NCBI GenBank assembly: GCA_021804185.1
Contig: JAJZKL010000033.1
Coordinates: 1 to 7,870, forward strand
Reading direction: 5' to 3'
Source of the DNA: Thermoplasmata archaeon
GTDB lineage: Archaea; Thermoplasmatota; Thermoplasmata; Thermoplasmatales; Thermoplasmataceae
Length of the DNA stretch: 7,870 nucleotides
The first letter of the stretch is position 1, and every line of letters begins with the position of its first letter. Both the position numbers and the translations under genes were made by a program. This document shows, piece after piece, positions 1 to 6,300 of this stretch. The notes beneath the pieces are model-generated. The model saw only the letters and a list, made by a program, of their open reading frames with translations, was not told the origin of the DNA and searched no databases.

Positions 1-37
1 TCCATAATGCGGCTGACCTGTGGCAAAGGACGAAAGC

Positions 38-53
38 CTCCAGAAAACTGGAG
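38..53. repeat. Perfect short hairpin CTCCAG-AAAA-CTGGAG
   Basis: A 6-bp perfect inverted repeat with a four-A loop. The 19 bases at 35-53 match 17 of 19 bases at 1156-1174, which also contain CTGGAG and are preceded by a CTCCAG (1152-1157), giving a second possible hairpin with an 11-base loop. There is no T-run after the stem, so it does not look like a terminator. If 1-87 is a TnpB tail, the hairpin would lie where an IS605 right end or guide-RNA scaffold is expected; this is inference only. Confidence 0.45.
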
Positions 54-187
54 CGACGATCACTATTGTGAAGATCACCAGAATTGAAAAGGGGGTTCAG
101 AATAAAGATTATCTTTCCCTGTATTTGTTTCTTGGGATAATTGATCCTTTCAGATTCAAGGTTAAGATCGGTTCCCACTCCCGTCAT

Positions 188-268
188 TCACCCTTCCTGT
201 GCACATAGGATGCAGATGGAATCAAGACACCCCTGACAATTTGGTTCAGTTGAATTTCCACCCCCCAT
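188..268 (-). CDS. Possible 26-residue four-cysteine microprotein (doubtful)
   Basis: An ATG ORF beginning 27 bases after the stop of the winged-helix gene on the same strand. It encodes only 26 residues, with four cysteines spaced C-x2-C-x4-C-x2-C (core CQGCLDSICILC). Such spacing could hold zinc or an iron-sulphur cluster. No clear ribosome binding site is visible; only a weak AAGAG precedes the ATG. The ORF is short enough to occur by chance. Its TGA stop is followed directly by an ATG (187-185) that opens a frame running off the left edge. The product and function are not recognised. Confidence 0.2.
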   Translation of the reverse strand: MGGGNSTEPNCQGCLDSICILCAQEG

Positions 269-295
269 AATACTCTTTTGCAATTAGAAATTCTC

Positions 296-592
296 TCATT
301 TTTTCTCTCCCTCTGCTCTCGGGAAAAGTGATTCGTATGGTTCCAGTATGTCTCTTGCCAGCTTTGCCCCCTTCTCCGAGACTCTGTATTTCAAAATTTT
401 TTTTGAACCCCATGACTCTTCCACTCTCACAATGAAACCTTTCTCCACAAGTTCATCCAGGATTTCTTTGTGTTTGCTATTATTCAACCCGCAATAGCTC
501 ATGAGTCTGCTCTGGTTAAGTTCTCCATACAAATTGAGCTTAAGGAGAATATCCTTCCTCATGTAGATCCTGTCTCGGTACTCATGTGCCAT
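296..592 (-). CDS. Small winged-helix transcriptional regulator (HTH_45 / COG3432-like)
   Basis: A 98-residue soluble protein, probably a DNA-binding regulator. It has the layout of archaeal single-domain winged-helix proteins: helix 1 near residues 8-20 (MRKDILLKLNLYGELNQ), a helix-turn-helix at about 20-50 with 'SRLMSYCGLNNSKHKEIL' as the probable recognition region, then a wing at about 52-74 (KGFIVRVEES...KILKYRVSEKG) and a C-terminal helix (AKLARDILEPYESLF). The 'Y.vSEKG' ending of the wing is typical of this family. I chose the ATG at 592 because family members usually start with a short basic stretch like MAHEYRDR; a TTG at 625 would add 11 residues. A GGAG at 604-607 lies 11 bases upstream of this ATG and a TATA-like AT stretch at 624-631. 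It lies 128 bp downstream of the SHOCT gene on the same strand, so co-transcription or autoregulation of the pair is possible. Its ligand and targets cannot be read from sequence. Confidence 0.85.
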   Translation of the reverse strand: MAHEYRDRIYMRKDILLKLNLYGELNQSRLMSYCGLNNSKHKEILDELVEKGFIVRVEESWGSKKILKYRVSEKGAKLARDILEPYESLFPRAEGEKK

Positions 593-623
593 TTGGACTA
601 TCGCTCCTATGCTTAGGGATATC

Positions 624-631
624 AAATATTA
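624..631 (-). promoter_or_regulatory. Possible TATA box of the winged-helix gene
   Basis: On the minus strand this reads TAATATTT, about 36 bases upstream of the chosen ATG. This is further than the roughly 25 bases seen in leaderless archaeal genes and would give a leader of about 10 bases. The assignment is tentative. Confidence 0.35.
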
Positions 632-665
632 TTGCGTAGATGAAAGTTCAGGCCAGGTTTTTGCC

Positions 666-687
666 AGACCTTATGTTTAGACCTTAT
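666..687 (-). repeat. Direct repeat pair ATAAGGTCT, operator-like
   Basis: The minus strand carries two identical copies of ATAAGGTCT (679-687 and 666-674) separated by four bases, a 13-bp period. They lie 75-95 bp upstream of the winged-helix start and upstream of its candidate TATA box, in the spacer after the SHOCT gene. Paired sites there would suit an activator or the winged-helix protein's own binding sites. The upstream copy could alternatively supply a TATA-like CTATAAG element (683-689). Confidence 0.45.
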
Positions 688-720
688 AGAGGGAGGTTTT
701 GTAATTCTTTCCCCTCGCAT

Positions 721-948
721 TCAGTAGTGATTGTTCCTCAGATTTCTATACATCTCATCAAACTGTTCCTTTGAAACCTCTCCCTTTGCATACTTCTCTC
801 TGAGCAACTGTATTGCGCTGTCTCCTCTCCAAGAGTGCCAGTAACCATTAGCTCTGCATGACAGTGGAGCAAGGACCCACCTCAGCAAAAATGCCACCAG
901 CACCAAAAACCCTATAAATACAAAGGGTGCAAATATCCACCAAATCAT
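721..948 (-). CDS. Small single-pass membrane protein with C-terminal SHOCT domain
   Basis: A 75-residue protein with one long hydrophobic segment at about residues 2-30 (MIWWIFAPFVFIGFLVLVAF and on), a short polar linker with Cys and Trp residues (SCRANGYWHSWRG), and a C-terminal SHOCT domain at about 38-70 (AIQLLREKYAKGEVSKEQFD). SHOCT domains are short two-helix modules of unknown role, often found at the end of small membrane proteins, where they may mediate oligomerisation. The start is the ATG at 946-948 because GGAGGT (956-961) sits 7 bases before it. The ATG at 963 overlaps that ribosome binding site and would add only MEVNK. The gene has its own TATA-like box at 1041-1048 and a palindrome at 989-1016, so it is probably regulated. 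The winged-helix gene follows 128 bp downstream on the same strand. Family assignment is firm; function is unknown. Confidence 0.87.
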   Translation of the reverse strand: MIWWIFAPFVFIGFLVLVAFLLRWVLAPLSCRANGYWHSWRGDSAIQLLREKYAKGEVSKEQFDEMYRNLRNNHY

Positions 949-955
949 TTTGTTT

Positions 956-961
956 ACCTCC
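956..961 (-). promoter_or_regulatory. Ribosome binding site of the SHOCT gene
   Basis: GGAGGT on the minus strand, followed by 7 bases and ATG at 948. It is a near-perfect match to the archaeal anti-Shine-Dalgarno sequence and decides the start against the upstream ATG at 963, which lies inside it. Confidence 0.8.
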
Positions 962-988
962 ATTCCTTAATGCTGGCCCCCAAATATC

Positions 989-1016
989 CATTGTTAACGT
1001 ATGTTACGTAACAATG
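989..1016. promoter_or_regulatory. 12-bp interrupted palindrome, likely operator
   Basis: Outer arms CATTGTTA (989-996) and TAACAATG (1009-1016) and inner arms CGTA (998-1001) and TACG (1005-1008) pair perfectly around a TGT loop, with one unpaired A at 997. The element starts right after the transcription start predicted from the TATA-like box at 1041-1048 and ends 28 bases before the GGAGGT. That position suits a repressor operator for the SHOCT gene, or an RNA hairpin in its leader. No T-run follows, so a terminator is unlikely. Confidence 0.6.
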
Positions 1017-1040
1017 ATACCTGTGTCTGTTTTCTAACAA

Positions 1041-1048
1041 AAATATTT
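1041..1048 (-). promoter_or_regulatory. TATA-like box of the SHOCT gene
   Basis: AAATATTT centred near 1045 predicts a minus-strand start about 26 bases on, near 1018. That places the palindrome at 989-1016 within the first 30 transcribed bases and gives a leader of about 70 bases carrying the GGAGGT. Confidence 0.45.
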
Positions 1049-1143
1049 ACTTCAAGGTAAATCTCAGTCCTTCAATGGCTCATCTGTCTTCTTGGAAATT
1101 GAGGGATCAATATTTCCATTTGAATATTAAAGAATGTTAGTCA

Positions 1144-1311
1144 ATGAAGATCTCCAGCCTCCTTAAAACTGGAGTAATTATGCTTACTCTCAAATTTCTT
1201 AGTGCAGGTGAAATTCCATCCTTACTTAATTCAAAAAAAGATGAAACTTTCATAACCGGTTTATATCTGATCCAATCCCAAAAACCTAACTCATTTTTAC
1301 AAAGTTTTTAA
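1144..1311 (+). CDS. Doubtful 55-residue ORF just upstream of thiL
   Basis: An ATG ORF ending 6 bases before the thiL ATG. It begins MKISSLLKTGVIMLTLKF, a mildly hydrophobic N-terminus, and ends PNSFLQSF. No ribosome binding site is visible, the product is not recognised, and a good TATA-like box for thiL lies inside it. The 19-base motif shared with 35-53 encodes SLLKTG here; the corresponding frame at 35-53 reads SLQKTG. It may be real, a decayed remnant, or chance. The rest of the 949-1317 gap holds the SHOCT promoter and palindrome, the thiL promoter candidates and AT-rich sequence with no further gene that I can see. Confidence 0.2.
   Translation: MKISSLLKTGVIMLTLKFLSAGEIPSLLNSKKDETFITGLYLIQSQKPNSFLQSF
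1260..1266 (+). promoter_or_regulatory. Upstream TATA box candidate for thiL
   Basis: TTTATAT fits the archaeal TATA consensus and would start transcription near 1289, leaving a leader of about 30 bases before the ATG at 1318. A second candidate (TTTTTAAG, 1305-1312) lies about 25 bases before the alternative GTG start at 1333, as in leaderless genes. I cannot tell which is used. Confidence 0.45.
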
Positions 1312-1317
1312 GGATAT

Positions 1318-2295
1318 ATGGGATGTCTGGTTGTGAAATTAAATGAACTTGGAGAGCGAAGAATAATTAGGGATATTCTTAATTTTTCAGATCCAGGTGC
1401 CAGGCCGGATGATTGTTACGCCATTGATAACGGCGATGAATACCTTTTAATATCATCCGACTCAATATCAAGGGGAACGCATTTCCCCCCACAAACAAGG
1501 CCTGAACTCATAGGAGAGTTCATGGCTAACATAAACATGAGTGATATAGCCGCAATGGGCGGTATTCCAATTGGAATGACAGTATCCTATATTGTAAATG
1601 GAGATTCAGATGCGGAATTTCTTGGTTCAGTTCATAATGGGATAAGGAAGGAGATGAGGAAATACGGTGGAAAAATACTGGGTGGCGATACAAAGGAGGG
1701 AAGTGATTTCATCATTTCCGGGTCCGTTCTTGGAAAACAAAGGAAGAGCCTGACAAGGTTCAGATCCATGATAAAGGAAGGGCAGATAATCGGTTATACA
1801 AATTCAATTGGAAGGGCTGCCTCTGGATACATTTTCCATAATTCTGGCTATTCACGTGACCGTGGTGTAGAGATGATGCTTGGAGTAAAGGCCCGTATCA
1901 GGGAGGGGCAGACTCTTGCCGAAAATGGCTCAATTTTTATGATGGACATGTCTGATGGTTTATTTTCAAGTCTCAAACAGATGAAGGATGATTACGGGAT
2001 TGGTTTTAAGATCGTGGAGGATGAGTTGAAATATGACTCATCTGTATCAACTGCATCAAGGATAAGCGGGGTTAGTGAACTTGACATAGCAGCCAATTTT
2101 GGTGGGGACTATGAATTGCTCTTCACTACAGGTCCCGAGAATTGCGATAAACTGAAAGACCTGGCTGCAAAGGAAGGGTTTGAAATATCCTTCGTAGGTG
2201 AAACGTGGAAAGGAGAGAATATAATATTTGATGGAGAAGTCTGGAGGCCCATAGATAAATATGGCTATGAACATTTCACCAAGAAGCCCTTTTGA
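1318..2295 (+). CDS. thiL: Thiamine-monophosphate kinase
   Basis: ThiL phosphorylates thiamine monophosphate with ATP to give thiamine diphosphate, the active cofactor, in the cytoplasm. The protein has 325 residues, normal for the family, which shares its two-domain fold with PurM, SelD and HypE. Visible motifs in order: an Asp pair at 31-32 (RPDDCYAID), 'SSDSISRGTHFP' (47-57) with metal and substrate residues, 'NINMSDIAAMGGIP' (71-84), the glycine loop GGDT (122-125), 'MDMSDGL' (209-215) and 'FGGDYELLFT' (261-270). Other ThiL proteins often have GGEDYEL at the last site; here the residue before Asp is Gly. The ATG at 1318 is used, but the GTG at 1333 (VKLNELGE) fits the usual family N-terminus well and has a TATA-like box at leaderless distance. 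The gene stands alone; no other thiamine gene is in the window, and no THI-box (TPP riboswitch) signature is seen upstream. Confidence 0.96.
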   Translation: MGCLVVKLNELGERRIIRDILNFSDPGARPDDCYAIDNGDEYLLISSDSISRGTHFPPQTRPELIGEFMANINMSDIAAMGGIPIGMTVSYIVNGDSDAEFLGSVHNGIRKEMRKYGGKILGGDTKEGSDFIISGSVLGKQRKSLTRFRSMIKEGQIIGYTNSIGRAASGYIFHNSGYSRDRGVEMMLGVKARIREGQTLAENGSIFMMDMSDGLFSSLKQMKDDYGIGFKIVEDELKYDSSVSTASRISGVSELDIAANFGGDYELLFTTGPENCDKLKDLAAKEGFEISFVGETWKGENIIFDGEVWRPIDKYGYEHFTKKPF

Positions 2296-2555
2296 TTTGA
2301 ATACGCCGGAATTTTAGAAATCTGTAGCGAAATACTTACAGGTCCTGATGGCCTTAAAAAAGTTCATCCTGTAATATTAGTTTAAGTAGAGTTCTAAAGC
2401 ATTGGCCGTGTTTCTCCTTTCACTCAAATACCAGTAATCATGAGGTTGGATAATTACGATTTAGTAGACTTCTGTCTTGCAATGATAGCTGAAATACGGT
2501 GAATATTAAGACATTTAAATTATGTCACTACCAAAAAGCCTCAAAATAAGTCCGA
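2296..2555. other. Intergenic stretch downstream of thiL
   Basis: I see no credible gene. The longest start-to-stop frames I read by eye here are a 20-codon plus-strand ATG ORF (MRLDNYDLVDFCLAMIAEIR) and a 17-codon minus-strand ORF, neither with a ribosome binding site or well-placed TATA box. A short GACAT/ATGTC inverted repeat surrounds an AT-rich centre near 2510-2526. No RNA gene was recognised. Confidence 0.4.
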
Positions 2556-2675
2556 TCAACGTACTCTTTTCTTTTCACTCTGGTGCTCGAATAGATCCTC
2601 TTCTATAAGCTTCCGGATTCTTTCACGTTCTTCGTTGAACTCATCCTTGATCTTGGATAGATTTCGGCGAAACAT
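2556..2675 (-). CDS. Small highly charged hypothetical protein (39 residues)
   Basis: The product starts MFRRNLSKIKDEFNEERERI and ends HQSEKKRVR. It is almost entirely charged and polar and would form one amphipathic helix or short coiled coil from about residue 5 to 32. There is no cysteine, no signal peptide and no membrane segment. I do not recognise a family. Support for a real gene comes from the promoter: a TATA-like box at 2697-2704, centred 25 bases before the ATG, is the classic spacing for a leaderless archaeal transcript, and no ribosome binding site is needed. The base pattern gives sensible codons throughout (GAG, GAA, AAG, ATC). It is the downstream member of a possible minus-strand pair with the ORF at 2768-3010, but has its own promoter. 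It could be a small adaptor, a regulatory peptide or a remnant. Confidence 0.5.
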   Translation of the reverse strand: MFRRNLSKIKDEFNEERERIRKLIEEDLFEHQSEKKRVR

Positions 2676-2696
2676 GTCTAAATATTACAAGTGTGG

Positions 2697-2704
2697 TATA
2701 AAAA
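2697..2704 (-). promoter_or_regulatory. Strong TATA box for a leaderless small gene
   Basis: The minus strand reads TTTTTATACC across this point, centred about 25 bases before the ATG at 2675. It is the best-placed TATA-like box in the window and predicts transcription starting at or within a base or two of the ATG. Confidence 0.6.
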
Positions 2705-2767
2705 TTTTTGCACAATCTATTATATCCATGATTATTTCCTTCTCATTCAGATTTTTACAGAAATAAC

Positions 2768-3010
2768 TTAATCATTTGGCTCGACAATTACGTACTTTTT
2801 TTGGATGTACTGCGGAAATTGTTCTGAATTATTCTCAAGACTACTTTTGGAGAGTGGAACGATATCTGATCTAATGGAATTTAAGGGCTTCCTGAGGTGA
2901 TAAATACTTCTCCTAACCTGGAATCGGTTAAGAAGCAGAGGTTTGGGCAAATCAACAGCAGAAACAGTAATTCCAGCCATTTGCTCATTTTTCACATTAA
3001 CAGGAATCAC
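2768..3010 (-). CDS. Hypothetical protein, 80 residues, GTG start (uncertain)
   Basis: The ORF starts MIPVNVKNEQMAGITVSAVD and ends KKYVIVEPND. The middle is basic (QVRRSIYHLRKPLNSIRSD), and the ends look beta-strand-like. There is no membrane segment, signal peptide or recognised motif. The GTG at 3008-3010 is chosen because an AATATT box lies 20-25 bases upstream in the 34-bp spacer shared with the divergent gene at 3045, which would give a leaderless transcript. An ATG at 2980 would shorten it to 70 residues. The frame stays open further upstream to about 3133, but that part lies antisense to the plus-strand ORF and is low-complexity (Ser/Leu-rich), so I exclude it. It could be a real small gene or a decayed fragment. 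Confidence 0.35.
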   Translation of the reverse strand: MIPVNVKNEQMAGITVSAVDLPKPLLLNRFQVRRSIYHLRKPLNSIRSDIVPLSKSSLENNSEQFPQYIQKKYVIVEPND

Positions 3011-3044
3011 TATTAGGGGGAAAATATTCCAATATTGAGGAAAA
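3011..3044. promoter_or_regulatory. Compact divergent spacer with two AATATT boxes
   Basis: Two AATATT palindromes (3023-3028 and 3031-3036) lie 8 bp apart between two divergent ORFs. Each could act as a TATA-like element: the right one about 23 bases from the minus-strand GTG, the left one about 20 bases from the plus-strand ATG. GAGG at 3037-3040 is a short ribosome binding site 4 bases before the plus-strand ATG. Confidence 0.35.
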
Positions 3045-3287
3045 ATGATTTCCAACGAAGAACTGAGATTGCTTGATAAGATAAAGACACTTGAGTCGGA
3101 AAGAATTGGCATAAATGAGCTCAGAAGATACAATAGAGATCTTTACGGCTATTACCTCACCTGGATCGAACGGAAGGAGAACAAGCTTCTTAGGCAATAT
3201 GTTCGTAAATTCAACAGATTTCCAGACGTTGAAGCTCAGATAACAATCATGGGTGCAGATATCAGAAGGAACTTACTCTCACCATAA
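3045..3287 (+). CDS. Small basic helical hypothetical protein (80 residues)
   Basis: A soluble, helix-rich, charged protein. It begins MISNEELRLLDKIKTLESER and has a Tyr-rich central stretch (RRYNRDLYGYYLTWIERK) and a basic segment (NKLLRQYVRKFNRFPD), ending ITIMGADIRRNLLSP. No membrane segment, cysteine pair or known catalytic motif is visible, and I do not recognise the family; the basic central part could bind nucleic acid, but that is a guess. The ATG at 3045 is the only reasonable start: an in-frame TGA lies at 3036-3038 and GAGG ends 4 bases before it. Composition looks like a real protein, unlike the antisense frames. ileS starts 31 bp downstream on the same strand, but that gap holds a candidate ileS promoter, so the two may be separate transcripts. 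Confidence 0.62.
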   Translation: MISNEELRLLDKIKTLESERIGINELRRYNRDLYGYYLTWIERKENKLLRQYVRKFNRFPDVEAQITIMGADIRRNLLSP

Positions 3288-3289
3288 CC

Positions 3290-3297
3290 TAAATTAA
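3290..3297 (+). promoter_or_regulatory. Candidate TATA box of ileS
   Basis: TAAATTAA, centred about 25 bases before the ATG at 3319. It would give a leaderless ileS-nadM transcript and supports the ATG over the TTG at 3313. No ribosome binding site is seen before the ATG, consistent with this. Confidence 0.45.
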
Positions 3298-3318
3298 GAA
3301 AGTCAATATTCATTGTGG

Positions 3319-6300
3319 ATGTTAGAGGGTCGCTTCGAATCAATCGACACTTCAAAAAGTCCCGTGGATATTGCAAATGAGGTTTTGAAATACTGGAAAG
3401 CTGAAGGGATAATTGCACGTTCACTCCACTCGTCACTTGGTAAAAAGGATTTCACATTTCTTGAAGGACCGCCAACCGCAAATGGTAGGCCCCATGTTGG
3501 GCATGCCATGACCAGAACTTTCAAGGACACCGTTCTAAGGTACAGATATATAACCGGGTATAAACTGAATCGGAGAACAGGCGGATGGGATTGTCATGGA
3601 CTTCCCGTTGAAATAGAAGCTGAAAAGCATTTTGCTTTCAAGACCAAGAAAGAGATAGAGGATTTTGGCATTGACAAATTCAATGATTATTGCAGGCGAA
3701 GCGTCTTTTCATATATAGATGAGTGGAAGGAAGCTGATGCCCGTCTAGGGTTCTGGATCGATCACGATGAGGATTATATAACACTCAAGAATGAATACAT
3801 AGAAAGCGAATGGTGGGCACTCAAATCGCTTTACGAGAAGGACCTTCTCACTAAGGATTTCAAGATAGTTCCGTACTGTCCCAGATGTGAGACCTCTCTA
3901 AGTACGCATGAGCTTTCGCAGGGTTATGATGACGCACGCGATCCTTCACTTTATGTGAAGTTCAAAGAAGCAGGAAAGGGAAATAGATATTTCCTTGCCT
4001 GGACTACAACGCCATGGACTCTGCCCTCAAATCAGTTTCTTTCAGTAAACCCCGACACGGATTATGTATTATTGCGATCTGATGCCGAGGAATATTACCT
4101 TGCTGAAAATCTTGCTAAACAGCTATTCGGTGAGAATTTTGAAAAACTGGCAACATTTAAGGGAAAGGACCTGGAGGGAATCCGGTATGAGCAACTCCTT
4201 GATTACATCGAGCCTCCAGAGGGTTCGCTTCAGGTTGTTTCAGGTTATCATGTCAGTCTGGACGAAGGTACGGGGATAGTTCACACATCCCCAGCCTTTG
4301 GAGCAGATGATTTTGAGGTGGGTAAAAGAATGGGAGTCTCACTGATTAATCCAATAAATCTATCAGGCAAGTTCGAGGATCCAAGACTGCCCTTCAACGG
4401 ACTGTTTTTCAAGGATGCTGATGTCCCCATATTGAAGCTGCTCAAAGAAAGGAATGCTATTTTCAAGTCTGAAAAGATTGTTCACACATATCCTTTTTGC
4501 TATAGGTGTGGTACCCCACTTCTTTACTATCCGCTTAAAGCATGGTTCATCAAGGTTTCAAGCATAAGAGAGAAACTCATTTCTAACAATGAAAAGATAA
4601 ACTGGATGCCGGAACACCTCAGGGAGGGCAGATTTGGCAATTTCCTGGCGGAAGCAAAGGACTGGGCCCTCAGTAGGAACAGATTCTGGGGTACACCTTT
4701 ACCACTATGGACCTGTCCGAACAATCACATGAAGGCAGTGGGTTCATTCGAGGAGTTGAAGGCTCTCTCTGGAGTGGTTCCTGAAGATGTTCACAGGCCA
4801 TTTATTGATGCTGTAACCTTCAACTGCCCAGAGTGTAAACTGGTGATGACACGGGAACCTTATGTAATTGATACATGGTTTGACTCAGGCAGTGCTACCT
4901 ATGCTGCACTGGGCTATCCTAGCAAGAAGAAACTGTCACCGGAAAGGGACATACCCATAACTTTCATCACGGAGGCAATTGACCAGACCAGAGGGTGGTT
5001 CTACACCCTTCACGTTATAGGTTCTCTTCTGTTTGACAGAAATGCATATGGAAATGTGCTTTCCATAGACCACATACTTGATGAAAATGGCAGAAAAATG
5101 AGCAAAAGTAAGGGAAACTCTGTTTATGCCCTGGACTTTATATCTGAGTTCGGCCCGGATCCGATCAGACTTTTCTTTCTCTCTGGCATACCATGGAGAT
5201 CAAAGGCCATAGATAGAAAATTGATATCTGAATTACACAGAAAGGTTCTGCTCACACTGGCCAATGTTTACTCATTCTTTGAATCAAATGCCAATCTCGA
5301 CGGATACAGAAACAAAGGAGAGGTCAACCCCCTCCACTTCCTTGATAGGTGGATAGTATCTAAAACTACCAGTGCACTTAAACAGTATAGGGAGAAGATG
5401 GACTCCTATGAACTCCACTCTGCCCTCAGGATAATTCAGGATCTTGTTGATTCTCTTTCCAATTTTTATGTACGTCTTTCAAGAAGGAGGTTCTGGGATC
5501 AGTCGAGTTCCGATGAAAAGCTGCAGGCTTACAACTCACTGTATTATTGCCTTTCGGTAACTCTAAAGATGCTTTCTCCAATGGCCCCATTCTATTCAGA
5601 TTACATATACGGAAAGCTGAACGGGTCCTCCTCCAGCGTACATCTAGAACTCCTGCCAGAACCTCTCGAGGAACGGATAAATATGGAAATAGAGAGAAAG
5701 GCCGAATATGCATATAGTGTCATAGAACACATAAGGAGATTGAGGCAGGAAAAGAATATCAAGGGTCGACAGCCGGTGAAGGAGGTTCTGATATCCGGTG
5801 CGGAAGTTCTGGACGAGGAATCCATCGCAAGCATATCGGACGAGTTAAACGCCAGAAGTGTTAGACTTATTAAATCGGATAAGAGGCCTGTAATACTTTC
5901 AGCGAGACTCGTATTAAACAAAGCCGCCCCGCTCCTTAAGGAGAGAACTTTCATGGTCAGGGAAATGGTTGAAAAAATGGATTCCCGGACACTGAAAGCA
6001 TCCCTGGGTTCTCCTCAAATCAGTTTGGGCAAAGAGATACTGCCTGCAGATTTCATTGAAATCCTTGAAAAACCAGAGGATAATTATGCCATGGCCATTG
6101 ATCATAAACTTGGATTCTCAGTGTTCCTGTCCACCGAAAAGGATGGAGAACTTGAGAAAGACGGTCTGGCAAGAGAGACATTGAGAAGAATACAGGTTAT
6201 GAGAAAGGAGATGGGCTTACAGTACGATGATCGAATATCCGTCACTCTTGAATGTCAGGAACAGATGTGGGAAAAGATCATGGAAAGAATTGAATGGATC

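Larger units (their letters stand above)
1..295. other. Edge region with no confident gene
   Basis: No reading frame here is convincing. On the plus strand, frame 1 stays open from the window edge to a TGA at 85-87 and reads MRLTCGKGRKPPENWSDD from base 7. A short Cys/Gly/Pro-rich tail of this kind can follow the last RuvC motif of IS605-type TnpB proteins, but too little is visible to claim homology. Frame 3 reads HNAADLW at the edge, which also faintly recalls the TnpB 'RDxNAA' motif. A 62-codon GTG ORF (20-208, plus) and a 62-codon minus-strand frame open from an ATG at 187 to the edge overlap the same bases, and at most one of these can be real. A perfect 6-bp hairpin lies at 38-53. Sequence to the left of base 1 is needed to decide. 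Confidence 0.4.

Noticed and set aside
1..187. 62-codon minus-strand frame open from ATG 187 to the left edge
   Set aside because: It directly follows a TGA and has no clear start signal; being cut by the edge it cannot be judged, and it competes with plus-strand frames.
20..208. 62-codon GTG ORF on the plus strand
   Set aside because: There is no ribosome binding site, it overlaps two competing frames, and its C-terminus is low in protein-like character. It could be real only if sequence outside the window supports it.
1061..1317. TPP riboswitch (THI box) upstream of thiL
   Set aside because: Thermoplasma species are reported to use THI elements, so I looked for the CTGAGA and ACC(T)GATCTGG-type conserved blocks; neither is present.
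2296..2560. tRNA, C/D-box RNA or CRISPR in the thiL downstream gap
   Set aside because: No T-loop GGTTCGAATCC-like motif, no paired C and D boxes at usable spacing, and no regularly spaced repeats were found by eye.
2768..3133. Longer 121-residue version of the minus-strand ORF
   Set aside because: The upstream third is Ser/Leu-rich, lies antisense to a better plus-strand ORF, and the GTG at 3010 has better-placed promoter signals.
5426..5954. Long minus-strand frames inside ileS
   Set aside because: They are antisense shadows of an intact, well-conserved gene and encode low-complexity, Ser/Phe-rich products.
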